From: Geobacter sp. SVR
GTDB lineage: Bacteria > Desulfobacterota > Desulfuromonadia > Geobacterales > Pseudopelobacteraceae
Assembly (NCBI RefSeq): GCF_016865365.1
Contig: NZ_AP024469.1
Location: forward strand, 186,001 to 250,000
DNA length: 64,000 bases
Direction: 5' to 3'
The notes below the pieces were generated by a model, which was not told the origin of the DNA, searched no databases, and was given only the letters and a program-made list of their open reading frames with translations. Of this stretch, positions 16,916-25,447 are shown in pieces. Made by a program: the position numbers and the translations under genes. Each line of letters begins with the position of its first letter. The first letter of the stretch is position 1.

Positions 16916-18136
16916 TCAAACCTTTTTGGGCTGCGGGGCGATACAGTTGCAGCGCATATAGTCGCGCGTCAGCGGCAATACAGCTGCACCTGCCTTGACT
17001 GCTAAAATTTGGTGAACTGATATCCAATGGCGAGTGAACCCGTAGGCGCATCCGGCCAGGTAGACCCGCCAGATTCGCCAACGTTTTTCGCCAACCATAG
17101 TCCGCAACTGATCTCCCACCGCCTCGAACCGTTCCGTCCAGTGTTTTAGGGTCATGGAGTAGTGACGACGCAGACTTTCCACGTCCACCGGCTCAAGCCC
17201 GGCAGCCCCCATCTCTTTAAGTGCCAGGCTGATATGCGGCAGTGCTCCGTGAGGGAATACGTAACGGTCGATGAAACTCCCACCTCCCCAAGGGGATTCA
17301 CCGGATTCAGGATCTGTAGAGGTAATGCCATGGTTCAAAACTATGCCGTCATCCTCCAGCAATGTATGAATTTTGTCGAAGTACCCGCGCAGATTATTGA
17401 GCCCAACATGCTCGAACATACCGACGCTGGAGATACGGTCAAACTTGCCTGTGACATCCCGATAGTCTTCAAGGCGCACTTCGCAACGATCCGTGAGACC
17501 TGCATCTCTGATTCTTTCCTTCGCCAGTTCGTATTGGTTGCGGGACAGGGTGATACCCACCGCTTTTGCGCCAAATTTTTCCGCAGCTCGCATGACCAGT
17601 GCACCCCAGCCGCAACCGATATCAAGCAGCCTGTCACCAGGGCGCAGACTGAGTTTTCGGAGGATACGATCAATTTTCTGTACCTGAGCCGCCTCCAAAG
17701 GGTCGTCTTCGTTGCAAAAATATCCGCATGAATACACCATGCCGGGGTCGAGCCAGAGGCTGTAGAACTCATTCGATACGTCATAATGGTAGGCGATGGC
17801 TTCAGCGTCTATCTTTCTGGTATGGTGTACAATCTCTAGGACTCGGGATGTCTTTCCGACTTTCTCAGAGGCACTCTCGGCAAGCCGCGCAGCGATATCT
17901 ACCACATCCGCGATCCGGCCCTCCACGTCGATCTCCCCCTCCACATACGCATGCCCGAGTGTGTCCAGGGAAGGATTGAGAAGATGCTGTAATGCCTTGA
18001 TCGAAGGAACTTTTATTGTTACGCGCGGGTTGTGGCCCAGATCTACTTCAGTGCCTTTCCAGAGGTGAATACGTGCGGGAATGCCTTTGTCGCGCATTCG
18101 CATAACGAAATCATTAAATGGCTTGTGCCAGAACAT
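16916..18136 (-). CDS. cfa: Cyclopropane-fatty-acyl-phospholipid synthase
   Basis: 406 aa. The SAM-binding motif LDIGCGWGALVMRAAEKFG lies near residue 173, with the family signatures YHYDVSNEFYSLWLDPGMVYSCGYF before it and MFEHVGLNNLRGYF after it. It methylenates unsaturated phospholipid acyl chains at the inner membrane, a stress-hardening step. It is preceded by arsD on the same strand. AGGAGGGAG precedes ATG 18136. Confidence 0.93.
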   Translation of the reverse strand: MFWHKPFNDFVMRMRDKGIPARIHLWKGTEVDLGHNPRVTIKVPSIKALQHLLNPSLDTLGHAYVEGEIDVEGRIADVVDIAARLAESASEKVGKTSRVLEIVHHTRKIDAEAIAYHYDVSNEFYSLWLDPGMVYSCGYFCNEDDPLEAAQVQKIDRILRKLSLRPGDRLLDIGCGWGALVMRAAEKFGAKAVGITLSRNQYELAKERIRDAGLTDRCEVRLEDYRDVTGKFDRISSVGMFEHVGLNNLRGYFDKIHTLLEDDGIVLNHGITSTDPESGESPWGGGSFIDRYVFPHGALPHISLALKEMGAAGLEPVDVESLRRHYSMTLKHWTERFEAVGDQLRTMVGEKRWRIWRVYLAGCAYGFTRHWISVHQILAVKAGAAVLPLTRDYMRCNCIAPQPKKV

Positions 18137-18173
18137 GATCTCCCTCCTGATTTCATCAACTCTGCAAGAGAGT

Positions 18174-18545
18174 TCAGCAGCAACCTGGACCGCAGCATCG
18201 TGATGCTTGTTTATCCTCTTCCAGTGTTACACTAAATCCACGGTTTTTAAGTATTAATCTTAACTGTTCATTCCCTGGGTATTGTCCTTTGAGGATGAAC
18301 ATCCCGTCCACAAACAGGAGCGGCAAACACTCCGGCCCCTCGTTCTGCAACAGTTCGGCCACAGCGGAGTTGACGATAAAAACCTCCGGATTTGAGGTGA
18401 GCCCGTAGCGCAGAACCTGAACTTCCGGAACCTGCTTCTGTATCTGGCGCAACACCTCTTGGATTCTAACCAGTTCAGGATCGACGCTTGGTCCGCATAC
18501 CCCGGTTGAACAGCACATTGCAGGGTCGTAAATTTCAATCTTCAA
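18174..18545 (-). CDS. arsD: ArsD metallochaperone (full Cys set)
   Basis: 123 aa with C11, C12, C17 (MCCSTGVCGP) and the C-terminal pairs C117-C118 and C122-C123 (CCGPGCC), the arrangement of the classic plasmid ArsD. The frame starts at TTG behind AGAGGAG, whereas its close paralogue at 21045-21416 starts at ATG. It is not next to an arsA; it lies between the fabH-like gene and cfa. Confidence 0.93.
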   Translation of the reverse strand: MKIEIYDPAMCCSTGVCGPSVDPELVRIQEVLRQIQKQVPEVQVLRYGLTSNPEVFIVNSAVAELLQNEGPECLPLLFVDGMFILKGQYPGNEQLRLILKNRGFSVTLEEDKQASRCCGPGCC

Positions 18546-18580
18546 GGGTAATCTCCTCTACTGGGCAATCGCGTACATAG

Positions 18581-19561
18581 TTAAAACTGGATAAGTATTC
18601 CACCCCAGGACAAACCGCCGCCGAATCCCATCATCAGTACCTTTTCCCCTGTCTTGATCACGCCGTTACGGAGGCTCTCATCAAGCACCAATCCTACTGA
18701 AGCTGCTGCAGTATTGCCATAGCGGTCGAGATTGAGGAGAAACTTGTTTTTGGGGAACCCGAGTTTCTTAGAGATGAAATCGATGATCCGGATATTTGCC
18801 TGGTGGGGTATGATGTGATCAAGCTGGTCGGGTGTTATCCCGGCTTTGGCGGTTACTTCTTCGATAATTTTCGGGATGATGTCGGTGGCGAAAACAAAGA
18901 CCGGCTTTCCTTCCATCTTGAAGGTGTTTTCCCGCATAGCGATGGTTTCGACTGTGATCGGCTTCCTGGAGCCCGAAGAAGCGACCTGGATGAGTTCCCA
19001 CCCCTTGCCGTCGCTCTTGACGATGCTCTGAATAATTCCCTTCCGTTCTTCCGTCACCCCTAAAATTACCGCACCGGCACCGTCTCCAAACAATGGACAG
19101 GTAGTCTTGTCCTGAAAATCGAGGATCTTTGAGTAGGTGTCGGCGCCAATAACAAGGATTTTCCTGTATTTACCTGACCGAATGAAATTATCGGCAATTT
19201 CAACGGCATAGATGAAGCTGCTGCAGACTGCGTTCATGTCAAATGCGAAGGCATTGACAGCCCCGATATTCTTTTGAACCATACATGCGGTAGCAGGAAG
19301 AATCATGTCAGCAGTAGATGTGCCAACAATAATGCAGTCAAGTTCAGCCGGGGTAATTCCACCTCGTTCCATGGCGTTTCTCGCGGCACGGGTTGCCAAG
19401 TCTGAGGTCGCCTCATCGGGAGCAACAAAACGCCTTTCCCGTATTCCGGTTCTGGAGGAAATCCAATTGTCAGCATCCTCAACCAGGTAACTAAAGTAAT
19501 CGTTTGTAACCACTCTGCCCGGAATACCCGAACCAGTTGAGAGAACCTGTGAATAAAACAT
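18581..19561 (-). CDS. fabH: FabH-like 3-oxoacyl-ACP synthase III
   Basis: 326 aa. The Cys-His-Asn triad is visible: C113 (AVCSSF), HQAN, and Asn in GNTAAAS. FabH starts fatty-acid synthesis by condensing acetyl-CoA with malonyl-ACP; secondary-metabolism KASIII and HMG-CoA-like enzymes are alternatives. ATG 19561 with AGGTG is preferred to GTG 19570. Its placement with arsD and cfa suggests membrane lipid remodelling under stress, or a chance neighbour. Confidence 0.88.
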   Translation of the reverse strand: MFYSQVLSTGSGIPGRVVTNDYFSYLVEDADNWISSRTGIRERRFVAPDEATSDLATRAARNAMERGGITPAELDCIIVGTSTADMILPATACMVQKNIGAVNAFAFDMNAVCSSFIYAVEIADNFIRSGKYRKILVIGADTYSKILDFQDKTTCPLFGDGAGAVILGVTEERKGIIQSIVKSDGKGWELIQVASSGSRKPITVETIAMRENTFKMEGKPVFVFATDIIPKIIEEVTAKAGITPDQLDHIIPHQANIRIIDFISKKLGFPKNKFLLNLDRYGNTAAASVGLVLDESLRNGVIKTGEKVLMMGFGGGLSWGGILIQF

Positions 19562-19622
19562 TGTCGTCACCTAATCCCCAGATGGGGTTATTGTTGAATC
19601 CAGTCTTCGGATAGGAACTTCT

Positions 19623-20318
19623 TTAAAAAGTTACCAGGAGATAGAATCCAGCGATAAGGAGGATACACCCTGAAACCCAGCGGATGGCTTTGTCAGCATT
19701 TTGTGATAGTAGTGCGGTTTTACCCAGAGAAACTCCCAGTAAAACAGCTCCTAGCGGGATGCTGAAACCGATTGCATACATGGCAAGTAAGAGTATCGCC
19801 CATATTACCTGCCCCTGTAAGATCGCCGCGCCGAGCACAATGAAAATGCCAGGATTGCAGGGGAGAGAACATGCTGCGAGGCCGCCGCCTAAGAGCAGCC
19901 CCGCTGCAGCCGGCCTGAGCTTGCCGATGCGGTTTGTTGACAGTGTGCTGCTTGACGCAGGGAGTTTAAAGGGGAGCAGCTTCAGAGTCACCAGACCAAA
20001 GAGAATCGCGATAATGCCGGCAAATATTTTCCAGTACCCACCCAGAGATAGTTGCGCAGTCTGGCCGACAAAACCGGCGATGCCGCCGATAATCATCAAA
20101 GACAAGACTGTGCCCACAGTGAAAAATATGACAGAACTGACAGCCGCTCGATGGTTTTTTTCTTGCCGCGCCCCTGAATAGCCGATAAGTATCCCCATTG
20201 CCGGCAGCGTGCAGCAGGCGCTGGTGGCTGCGCTCACTGTGCCGAGCAGCAGGGCAAAGAACAGCCCGATCGGCTGGGAAGCCGCGTTTTGCAGCGTTGT
20301 GATACAATAGTCAAGCAT
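19623..20318 (-). CDS. CcdA/DsbD-like membrane protein
   Basis: 231 aa with six to seven hydrophobic segments. Cys residues sit where CcdA keeps its pairs but in altered contexts: SACCTLPAMG (first half) and AACSLPCNPG (second half). It may transfer electrons or transport thiol-bound metalloid. It starts 11 bp after the Cys-rich membrane protein gene, so the two probably work together. A 34-bp piece of this gene is found in the scar at 3231-3264. Confidence 0.78.
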   Translation of the reverse strand: MLDYCITTLQNAASQPIGLFFALLLGTVSAATSACCTLPAMGILIGYSGARQEKNHRAAVSSVIFFTVGTVLSLMIIGGIAGFVGQTAQLSLGGYWKIFAGIIAILFGLVTLKLLPFKLPASSSTLSTNRIGKLRPAAAGLLLGGGLAACSLPCNPGIFIVLGAAILQGQVIWAILLLAMYAIGFSIPLGAVLLGVSLGKTALLSQNADKAIRWVSGCILLIAGFYLLVTF

Positions 20319-20329
20319 CTGTCACCCCG

Positions 20330-21004
20330 TCAGTTGCACGGTACGGCAGCTTTGCCGCCACCGGGCGGCGGGCAACCGCTCGGACCACAGCCGCCACCTC
20401 TTGTGGAGGCCACATATGCCTGCATCAGCTTATTTTCCGACATTCCTCCAGAAACAAAACCGATGCCGCGCCCCTTGGTCAACACCGCAATTCCTGGTGG
20501 TGTCACTTTGGCGGCAACATCGGGGTAGTCGGGCGACGTGGCTTTCAAGGTGTAGATGCCAGTGCTCAGCCCTTTTTCATTCAGGGTTCGCTCGACTGAT
20601 GCCAGTACGTCACCAGTTTCATTACTGGCAGGGGCATTGTCTTTGCTCGGAATAACGAGAAAAACAGTGTCGAGTTTGGCAGCAAGGTCATTGAGGTCGG
20701 CAATTGCGGAAATAGCCGCCCCGCTGCCTCCTCCCTGCACTGAACTGTTCGTTACAGGCCCTTTACGCGCGAACGAAGCTGAAAACCCGGCTGCCGGATT
20801 CTGCCGGGCGTTCATAGCTTTGAAAAGCAGGATACCTGCGATTATCGCGACAACAACACAACAAATGACAATCTTTGCTGTTGCGCTGGTTTTGCTGGTA
20901 GGACTCCCGCAGTCGCACCCCGGTCCGCAACTGGGGAATTCCCCGGTAGATACTTCGTCACTTGTATCTGATAAATTCCCATTTTTGTTTGCTTTTGCTG
21001 CCAT
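20330..21004 (-). CDS. Cys-rich single-pass membrane protein
   Basis: 224 aa, no family recognised. The N-terminal cytoplasmic part has SCGPGCDCG (C26, C30, C32), a membrane helix spans about 44-62 (with vicinal C48-C49), and a thioredoxin-like domain without CxxC (TPPGIAVLTKGRG as cis-Pro-like loop) follows. The tail is GGGCGPSGCPPPGGG, ending VPCN. Both ends therefore carry CGP-type metal or metalloid ligands. It is between arsD and the CcdA-like gene. I infer a metalloid-handling or thiol-relay partner of the CcdA-like protein. Confidence 0.7.
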   Translation of the reverse strand: MAAKANKNGNLSDTSDEVSTGEFPSCGPGCDCGSPTSKTSATAKIVICCVVVAIIAGILLFKAMNARQNPAAGFSASFARKGPVTNSSVQGGGSGAAISAIADLNDLAAKLDTVFLVIPSKDNAPASNETGDVLASVERTLNEKGLSTGIYTLKATSPDYPDVAAKVTPPGIAVLTKGRGIGFVSGGMSENKLMQAYVASTRGGGCGPSGCPPPGGGKAAVPCN

Positions 21005-21044
21005 TCCAATCTCCTTGTTTACCGATTCTGCTACTATATCGGAT

Positions 21045-21416
21045 TTAGCAGCAGCCGGGACCGCAGCAACCAGTGGCTCTTTTCTTCTCGGTCATCTTCA
21101 CAGTGATTCCAGCTCGATTCAGGATTGCCTGGAGTTGTTCATTGCCCGGATACTTACCCTTACTGGCCAGTTCACCATCAACAAAGGTGAGAGGCAGGCA
21201 TTCGGGTCCTTCGCTTTTCAGAAGCTCAGCAACGACACTGTTGGCAACAAAGGCTTGCGGATCTGAGGTGAGGCCGGAGCGCACAACCTGGACTTCCGGC
21301 GCCTGTTTCTGAATCTGACGTAGCGTTTCCTGAATTCTGACAAGTTCAGAATCGACGCTTGGTCCGCAGACGCCAGTTGAGCAGCACATTGCAGGGTCAT
21401 AAATTTCAATCTTCAT
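21045..21416 (-). CDS. arsD: ArsD metallochaperone (full Cys set)
   Basis: 123 aa, closely related to the ArsD at 18174-18545, with C11, C12, C17 and C-terminal CCGPGCC. ATG 21416 has AAGGAG upstream. It follows the truncated arsA on the same strand, the reverse of the usual arsD-arsA order. Confidence 0.93.
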   Translation of the reverse strand: MKIEIYDPAMCCSTGVCGPSVDSELVRIQETLRQIQKQAPEVQVVRSGLTSDPQAFVANSVVAELLKSEGPECLPLTFVDGELASKGKYPGNEQLQAILNRAGITVKMTEKKRATGCCGPGCC

Positions 21417-21485
21417 GGCAAATCTCCTTTTTGTTTGGTGTTGATAAATTTGTAGAGCCGCTTTGCAATGCGTTCCAATATGTCT

Positions 21486-22466
21486 CTATTGCCAGGGAAT
21501 GAGGAAGGTCGGCAGACCTTCATGGACGACCTCATCGATATAGCGGAATTCGCGGACACGGCGTTGGTCAAGGATCGGATCGGTAACCGCCAGCGGCGCC
21601 AGGCTCTGGTTAATGATCCAACCTGCTGGTTCTATGCCTGCGCGGCGCAGATCCTGTTGGAGCGCCAGCGCCTCATGAACCGGAGTTGCCTCCGGCAGAG
21701 TCACCAAAAAAACCTTGGTGAACACGGGATCACGCAGGCGCGGTAGCAATTGGCGCACCGCCTCAGGGATATCGCTCATGGAACGCGACACCTCACGGTG
21801 GTATGATTCGGAAGCGTCCAGTAGCAGCAACGTATGTCCGGTGGGAGCGGTGTCGATTACCACGAAGCGATCGGTACCCTGGTCTACGATTTTGGCAAAA
21901 GCCCGGAATACAGCAATCTCTTCCGTACAGGGTGAGCGCAGGTCTTCTTCCATCAGCGCCCGGGCTTCATCATCCAGACTCGTCCCGGCAGTTGCGAGGA
22001 CTTCGTTGCGGTAGGCCTCGGTTTCCGCTTCCGGGTCAATACGGCTGACCTGCATTTCCGCCGCTGCTTCACCGAGGGTTAGGGCAACATGAGCAGCCGG
22101 ATCGGTGGTGGTTAGATGCACCTTTTTGCCACGGCCAGCTAAAGCGGTTGCAATGTTCACTGCAAGGGTGGTTTTCCCGACCCCCCCTTTCCCCATGGTC
22201 ATAATCACTCCGCCGGGCATGGATGCCAGCATATCGAGAAGATTGTTCAGTGGTGCCGGCAAAGTAGTTGAGTGCCCAACGCTTCTGGTTGACGGCACAC
22301 CGCTTTCAGTTGAAAAGAATGCCCGCAATGCAGGAATGCCGACCAGTTCAGTGCCGCGCAACGGCAGTTCTGTTCGCGGCAGCAGGGTCAACGCCTGCGG
22401 GATTTCAGCGAGCGCTTTCATGTTCCGCTCGCGCAGTGCAACAGCGACAGAATCGCTTGGATCGGT
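21486..22466 (-). pseudogene. arsA: arsA truncated at the IS200 junction (A2 half remains)
   Basis: The frame stays open from 22466, where the IS-adjacent sequence begins, to the stop at 21486. It starts with the end of an A1 domain (DSVAVALRERNMKALAEIP) and keeps one complete ATPase half with GKGGVGKT, SPCTEE and DTAPTGHT. The missing A1 half is not next to the other end of the IS array. An internal ATG at 22421 could yield a 311-aa single-domain ATPase. Confidence 0.88.
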
Positions 22467-23116
22467 TAATTTCCTTAGGGTAAACCCCCGGCTCTGCCGG
22501 GGGACCCCAATAGTTTGACAGTTCCTGAAATATGTAGAAGCCTCCCTAACGTGAACCGCTCAAAGTACACGAAAAGGAGGCTTCAATGGACGACACACAA
22601 AGTTTATGCCACACGAAATGGGATTGCAAGTATCACGTTGTATGGATTCCAAAATGTCGCCGCAAGGTGCTGTTTGGTCGAATCCGGAAATATCTTGCCG
22701 ACTTGTTTCATAGTCTAGCCAGGCAGAAAGAGTGCAAGATAGTGGAAGGGCACCTTCAACCTGATCATATTCACATATTGATATCGATCCCACCAAAATA
22801 CTCCGTTGCACAGGTGATCGGTTTCATCAAGGGCAAAAGTGCAATCCATATTGCGCGAATGTACCTTGGTCAGAAGAAGAACTTTGCTGGTATGAGCTTT
22901 TGGGCACGTGGCTACTTTGTATCCACTGTCGGTGCTGACGAGGAAACAATTGCCAACTACATCAGGAACCAGGAAGACGAAGACAAACGTCTGGATCAAT
23001 TGACATTTTTGCCCGAAGAATGACCACCACTCGTGGTGGTCAGATAATCTTTTGAAAAAACCGCTTCGAGCGGTTCACGACTTTGAAAGCCCCCGGCTTT
23101 GCCGGGGGATGCTTAC
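22467..23116 (+). mobile_element. IS200/IS605-family element, copy 1
   Basis: 650 bp. The limits are taken as the sequence shared by all five copies despite different flanks. Both ends carry a hairpin with stem CCCCCGGC/GCCGGGGG (22485-22503, loop TCT; 23090-23108, loop TTT), the structures that Y1 transposases recognise. An 11-bp subterminal inverted repeat GTGAACCGCTC/GAGCGGTTCAC is also present. No target duplication and no tnpB are seen. It interrupts arsA. Confidence 0.9.
22586..23023 (+). CDS. tnpA: IS200-type Y1 transposase TnpA
   Basis: 145 aa. The HUH motif is HIH in QPDHIHILISIPP, and the catalytic Tyr is in ETIANYIRNQ. It cuts and rejoins single-stranded DNA at the terminal hairpins. 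AAAGGAGG precedes ATG 22586. A hairpin GACCACCA-CTCG-TGGTGGTC (23022-23041) overlaps the stop codon and likely ends the transcript. Confidence 0.95.
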   Translation: MDDTQSLCHTKWDCKYHVVWIPKCRRKVLFGRIRKYLADLFHSLARQKECKIVEGHLQPDHIHILISIPPKYSVAQVIGFIKGKSAIHIARMYLGQKKNFAGMSFWARGYFVSTVGADEETIANYIRNQEDEDKRLDQLTFLPEE

Positions 23117-23134
23117 AATATAAAGGAGTCGCAT

Positions 23135-23521
23135 ATGAAAAATTCCAAAAATACACGATCACCTGATTTGATAGCAAAATTACTCCAGCTCATCTATAGC
23201 AAATCTTTTAACAGCACCAGTTTTTGTATGTTTTGTTTGGAGCCGTCTGAACTGGCAAGCCTTGCTGGTGTTGAAAATCTAACCGATAATGATATTAAGG
23301 CTATTGATAAGCACCTAAAAAGCTCTGACTTTGCATTGGTTCCATTATTTGATTGTTTTGTTGTGACTGAAGCTCCAGAAATAGATTTATTGCGGTCAGT
23401 CCCTTCCAAACTTCTTAAAAAGTATCAGATTGGTAGTGACGATAGCATTGAAAATGAATATGCGGCTGAGATGTCGCATAAACATGGATTTGGGCAGGGT
23501 GATAACCGTAATTATGATTAG
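23135..23521 (+). CDS. Unknown 128-aa protein, unit 1
   Basis: No family recognised. Starts MKNSKNTRSPDLIAKLL behind AAAGGAG; Lys/Ser-rich, AT-rich compared with its neighbours, with a CMFC motif (about 29-32) and a charged C-terminus ending GQGDNRNYD. No signal peptide. The start lies only 18 bp outside the IS right end, so its promoter may come from the IS or have been replaced by it. Confidence 0.6.
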   Translation: MKNSKNTRSPDLIAKLLQLIYSKSFNSTSFCMFCLEPSELASLAGVENLTDNDIKAIDKHLKSSDFALVPLFDCFVVTEAPEIDLLRSVPSKLLKKYQIGSDDSIENEYAAEMSHKHGFGQGDNRNYD

Positions 23522-23542
23522 TGTTTACTTGCCAATGTCATC

Positions 23543-23574
23543 TGGCTATACGGAGTTAAAATGTCGTATAGCCA
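23543..23574 (+). terminator. Hairpin after the 128-aa gene
   Basis: Perfect 10-bp arms TGGCTATACG/CGTATAGCCA with a 12-base loop, 21 bp after the stop. No U tract follows. The same hairpin occurs in the other three units. Confidence 0.45.
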
Positions 23575-23750
23575 GGACCAAAACATCATGAAAGTGCAGC
23601 CATTTCACCACGGCTATCTTTCCTGCAATGATTTTATGACTCCCACCAGTATCTTATACGCAACTTTCTGATCCTCATCATTAAGTTGTGAATGAGATGG
23701 TTTCATGAAGTATCAAGTTTTATGTTATGAACATGCAATCATATAGCTGG

Positions 23751-23779
23751 CAAAAAATAAGCGTCCGATGCACGGACGC
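23751..23779 (-). terminator. Rho-independent terminator of the redox operon, unit 1
   Basis: Minus strand GCGTCCG-TGCAT-CGGACGC followed by TTATTTTTT, 22 bp beyond the ccdA stop. Equivalent sites are at 30700-30728, 37645-37673 and 44593-44621. Confidence 0.85.
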
Positions 23780-23800
23780 AGACAGACTTCGCGCAGGATC

Positions 23801-24487
23801 TCAAAAATACTGCCAAACGAACCAACCTCCAACCAAAGCTACTATAGACCCACTTACTCGTTTTGCCCAAAGGGAGAAGTTTACGACTCCCCGTGCTTTG
23901 ACAAATCCTTCGACAAAGCCGGTGAACGTGCCAGCAAAGAGCATCAGCAGGCAATGGCCTATGGCATAGCTGAACAGGAGTGCGATACCATAAAACACCT
24001 GACCTTTTCCGGCGACCAGCGTCAGCAGTACTACCAGTACCGGAGTGGCGCAGGGTGAGGAAACAATCCCGAAGAATAGCCCCAGCAGAAACGCACCGAC
24101 AATTCCGCCTTGCTTTGGTTTGAAGTCCCGTTTAATCGGCAGTCGAATCTCATACAACCCCATCAACTGGCCACCCATGACCAATGCAATGGTTCCTGCG
24201 ATCAAATACCAAGGCCCTCCCAGAGTGCCGAACATGGTCCCCAAAAGACCGGCTGCCGCACCAAAGGCGGTGAAGGTCAGCGACAACCCAAGAACAAAAA
24301 CCAGGGAATAACGAAAGGCCTTCCACTTGTCGCCATCGCTGTAGCCGCCTACAAATCCGACCACCAGCGGGATGGTTGCCAGCACGCAGGGGGAGGCGGA
24401 TGAAAGCACCCCGGCCAGGAACACCGCCCCGAAAGCCACCAGCGGATAGAGCGTAATAATCTGTTCGATATTATCGAGAAAGGTCAT
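23801..24487 (-). CDS. CcdA/ArsG-like membrane transporter, unit 1
   Basis: 228 aa with six membrane helices. Cys lie in SSASPCVLATIP and VSSPCATPVLV. DsbD-core proteins of this kind pass electrons to periplasmic thioredoxins; the ArsG permeases of arsEFG loci belong to the same fold and stand after two thioredoxin-like genes, as here. It overlaps the exported thioredoxin gene by 4 bp. Both readings, thiol reductant transport or arsenical export, remain open. Confidence 0.88.
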   Translation of the reverse strand: MTFLDNIEQIITLYPLVAFGAVFLAGVLSSASPCVLATIPLVVGFVGGYSDGDKWKAFRYSLVFVLGLSLTFTAFGAAAGLLGTMFGTLGGPWYLIAGTIALVMGGQLMGLYEIRLPIKRDFKPKQGGIVGAFLLGLFFGIVSSPCATPVLVVLLTLVAGKGQVFYGIALLFSYAIGHCLLMLFAGTFTGFVEGFVKARGVVNFSLWAKRVSGSIVALVGGWFVWQYF

Positions 24488-24867
24488 CTGAGCCCTGCTG
24501 TCTTCAATTCCTTTAGAATGTCCGACTTTTCCATAAATCCGGTATGACGCTTCACCTCTTTGCCCTGGGCATTGAAGAAGATCTGGGTCGGGATCATCTG
24601 AATTCTGAATTTTTTAGCAGCAGCCTCGTTTTCCCACACATCAATGAACAGCACTCCGGCTTTCCCTTTGTATTCAGTGGAAAGTCCCTCCAGAATCGGC
24701 GCCATTTTCTTGCAGGGAATGCAGGCACGGGCGCCTAGGTCAATGACCGTCGGTTTACCGGATGACAGGGCTTGTTTGACTGCGGCATCGGTTGCAGATG
24801 GAAGTTCGGCGTATGCCGTGGCTGTTGTCAGCATGATCAATATGAGCAGTTGAAGTGTCTTCATCAT
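24484..24867 (-). CDS. Exported thioredoxin-family protein, unit 1
   Basis: 127 aa: signal peptide to about residue 20 (ATAYA/ELP), then a thioredoxin domain with C49-I-P-C52 and cis-Pro IQMIPTQIFF. Paralogue of 15946-16341. Likely reduced by the co-encoded CcdA-like protein; its place also matches ArsF in arsEFG-type clusters. The start overlaps the small thioredoxin gene by 4 bp. Confidence 0.9.
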   Translation of the reverse strand: MMKTLQLLILIMLTTATAYAELPSATDAAVKQALSSGKPTVIDLGARACIPCKKMAPILEGLSTEYKGKAGVLFIDVWENEAAAKKFRIQMIPTQIFFNAQGKEVKRHTGFMEKSDILKELKTAGLR

Positions 24868-25094
24868 GACAGCACCCCCATGATTTCCGCCACGGAAGCG
24901 ACCTTGCCGGAAAACTTTACCTGTCCATCAACCACCAGCGCCGGTGTGCTCATGACACCGTAAGACATGATTTTAGATATCTCTTCAACCTTGACGACAT
25001 CTGCCGTCTTGCCACTCTCTTCCACTGCTTTCTTCACATTTTCATAAAGGGTCTTGCATTTAGAACAGCCAGTGCCGAGCACTTCGATCTTCAT
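24864..25094 (-). CDS. TM0996/MTH895-type small thioredoxin, unit 1
   Basis: 76 aa, cytoplasmic (no signal), with C10-S-K-C13 in GTGCSKCKTLYENV and cis-Pro VMSTPALVVDG. This compact glutaredoxin-like family often accompanies CcdA-like permeases in metal and arsenic loci and could hand electrons to the transporter. In unit 1 it overlaps the BFD-like gene by 4 bp. Confidence 0.88.
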   Translation of the reverse strand: MKIEVLGTGCSKCKTLYENVKKAVEESGKTADVVKVEEISKIMSYGVMSTPALVVDGQVKFSGKVASVAEIMGVLS

Positions 25095-25309
25095 GATTCA
25101 TTCTCCTGTGTTGATTTGATCTCTGCTTCAAGCAGTATTTTAATTTCTTTTGAGCAGCAGCGGCCACGGGGGGATAGCTCCTTGCAACGCCCCTCTGTGC
25201 AGGCTCCAGTCATTCGGCGGATATCATCCATGTTTCGGGCACCGTTTTGAATTGCTTCCAAAATTGATCCCTTGCTGACATTACTGCACCAGCAGACCGG
25301 CTCATTCAT
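25091..25309 (-). CDS. BFD-like [2Fe-2S] protein, intact in unit 1
   Basis: 72 aa from ATG 25309 (a GTG at 25348 would add 13 residues). C6-x-C8 (CWC) and C37-x4-C42 (CTEGRC) are the BFD-type cluster ligands, followed by a PRGRCC motif (C51, C52) as seen after such domains in CopZ-like proteins. Only this unit has the six-G run (25168-25173) that keeps the frame through GRCC; the other three are frameshifted. Likely electron or metal transfer for the neighbouring thioredoxins. Confidence 0.8.
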   Translation of the reverse strand: MNEPVCWCSNVSKGSILEAIQNGARNMDDIRRMTGACTEGRCKELSPRGRCCSKEIKILLEAEIKSTQENES

Positions 25310-25397
25310 GGGTGCTTCCAAGATGTTTTCAGTAAAGTATTGGCTCACAGTGGTTTAGTTCCTCTTTTCGTGTTTAGTTCCATGCTTACCTCTTGCT

Positions 25398-25428
25398 AAA
25401 TGGGGACCTCGGACTATAGGCCCCCATT
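25398..25428 (-). terminator. Weak hairpin between the 102-aa and BFD-like genes
   Basis: AATGGGG and CCCCATT arms separated by about 16 bases, without a U tract. It may reduce read-through into the thioredoxin genes. Repeated in all units. Confidence 0.3.
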
Positions 25429-25447
25429 ATTCTCGAAAGGCCAAAAC

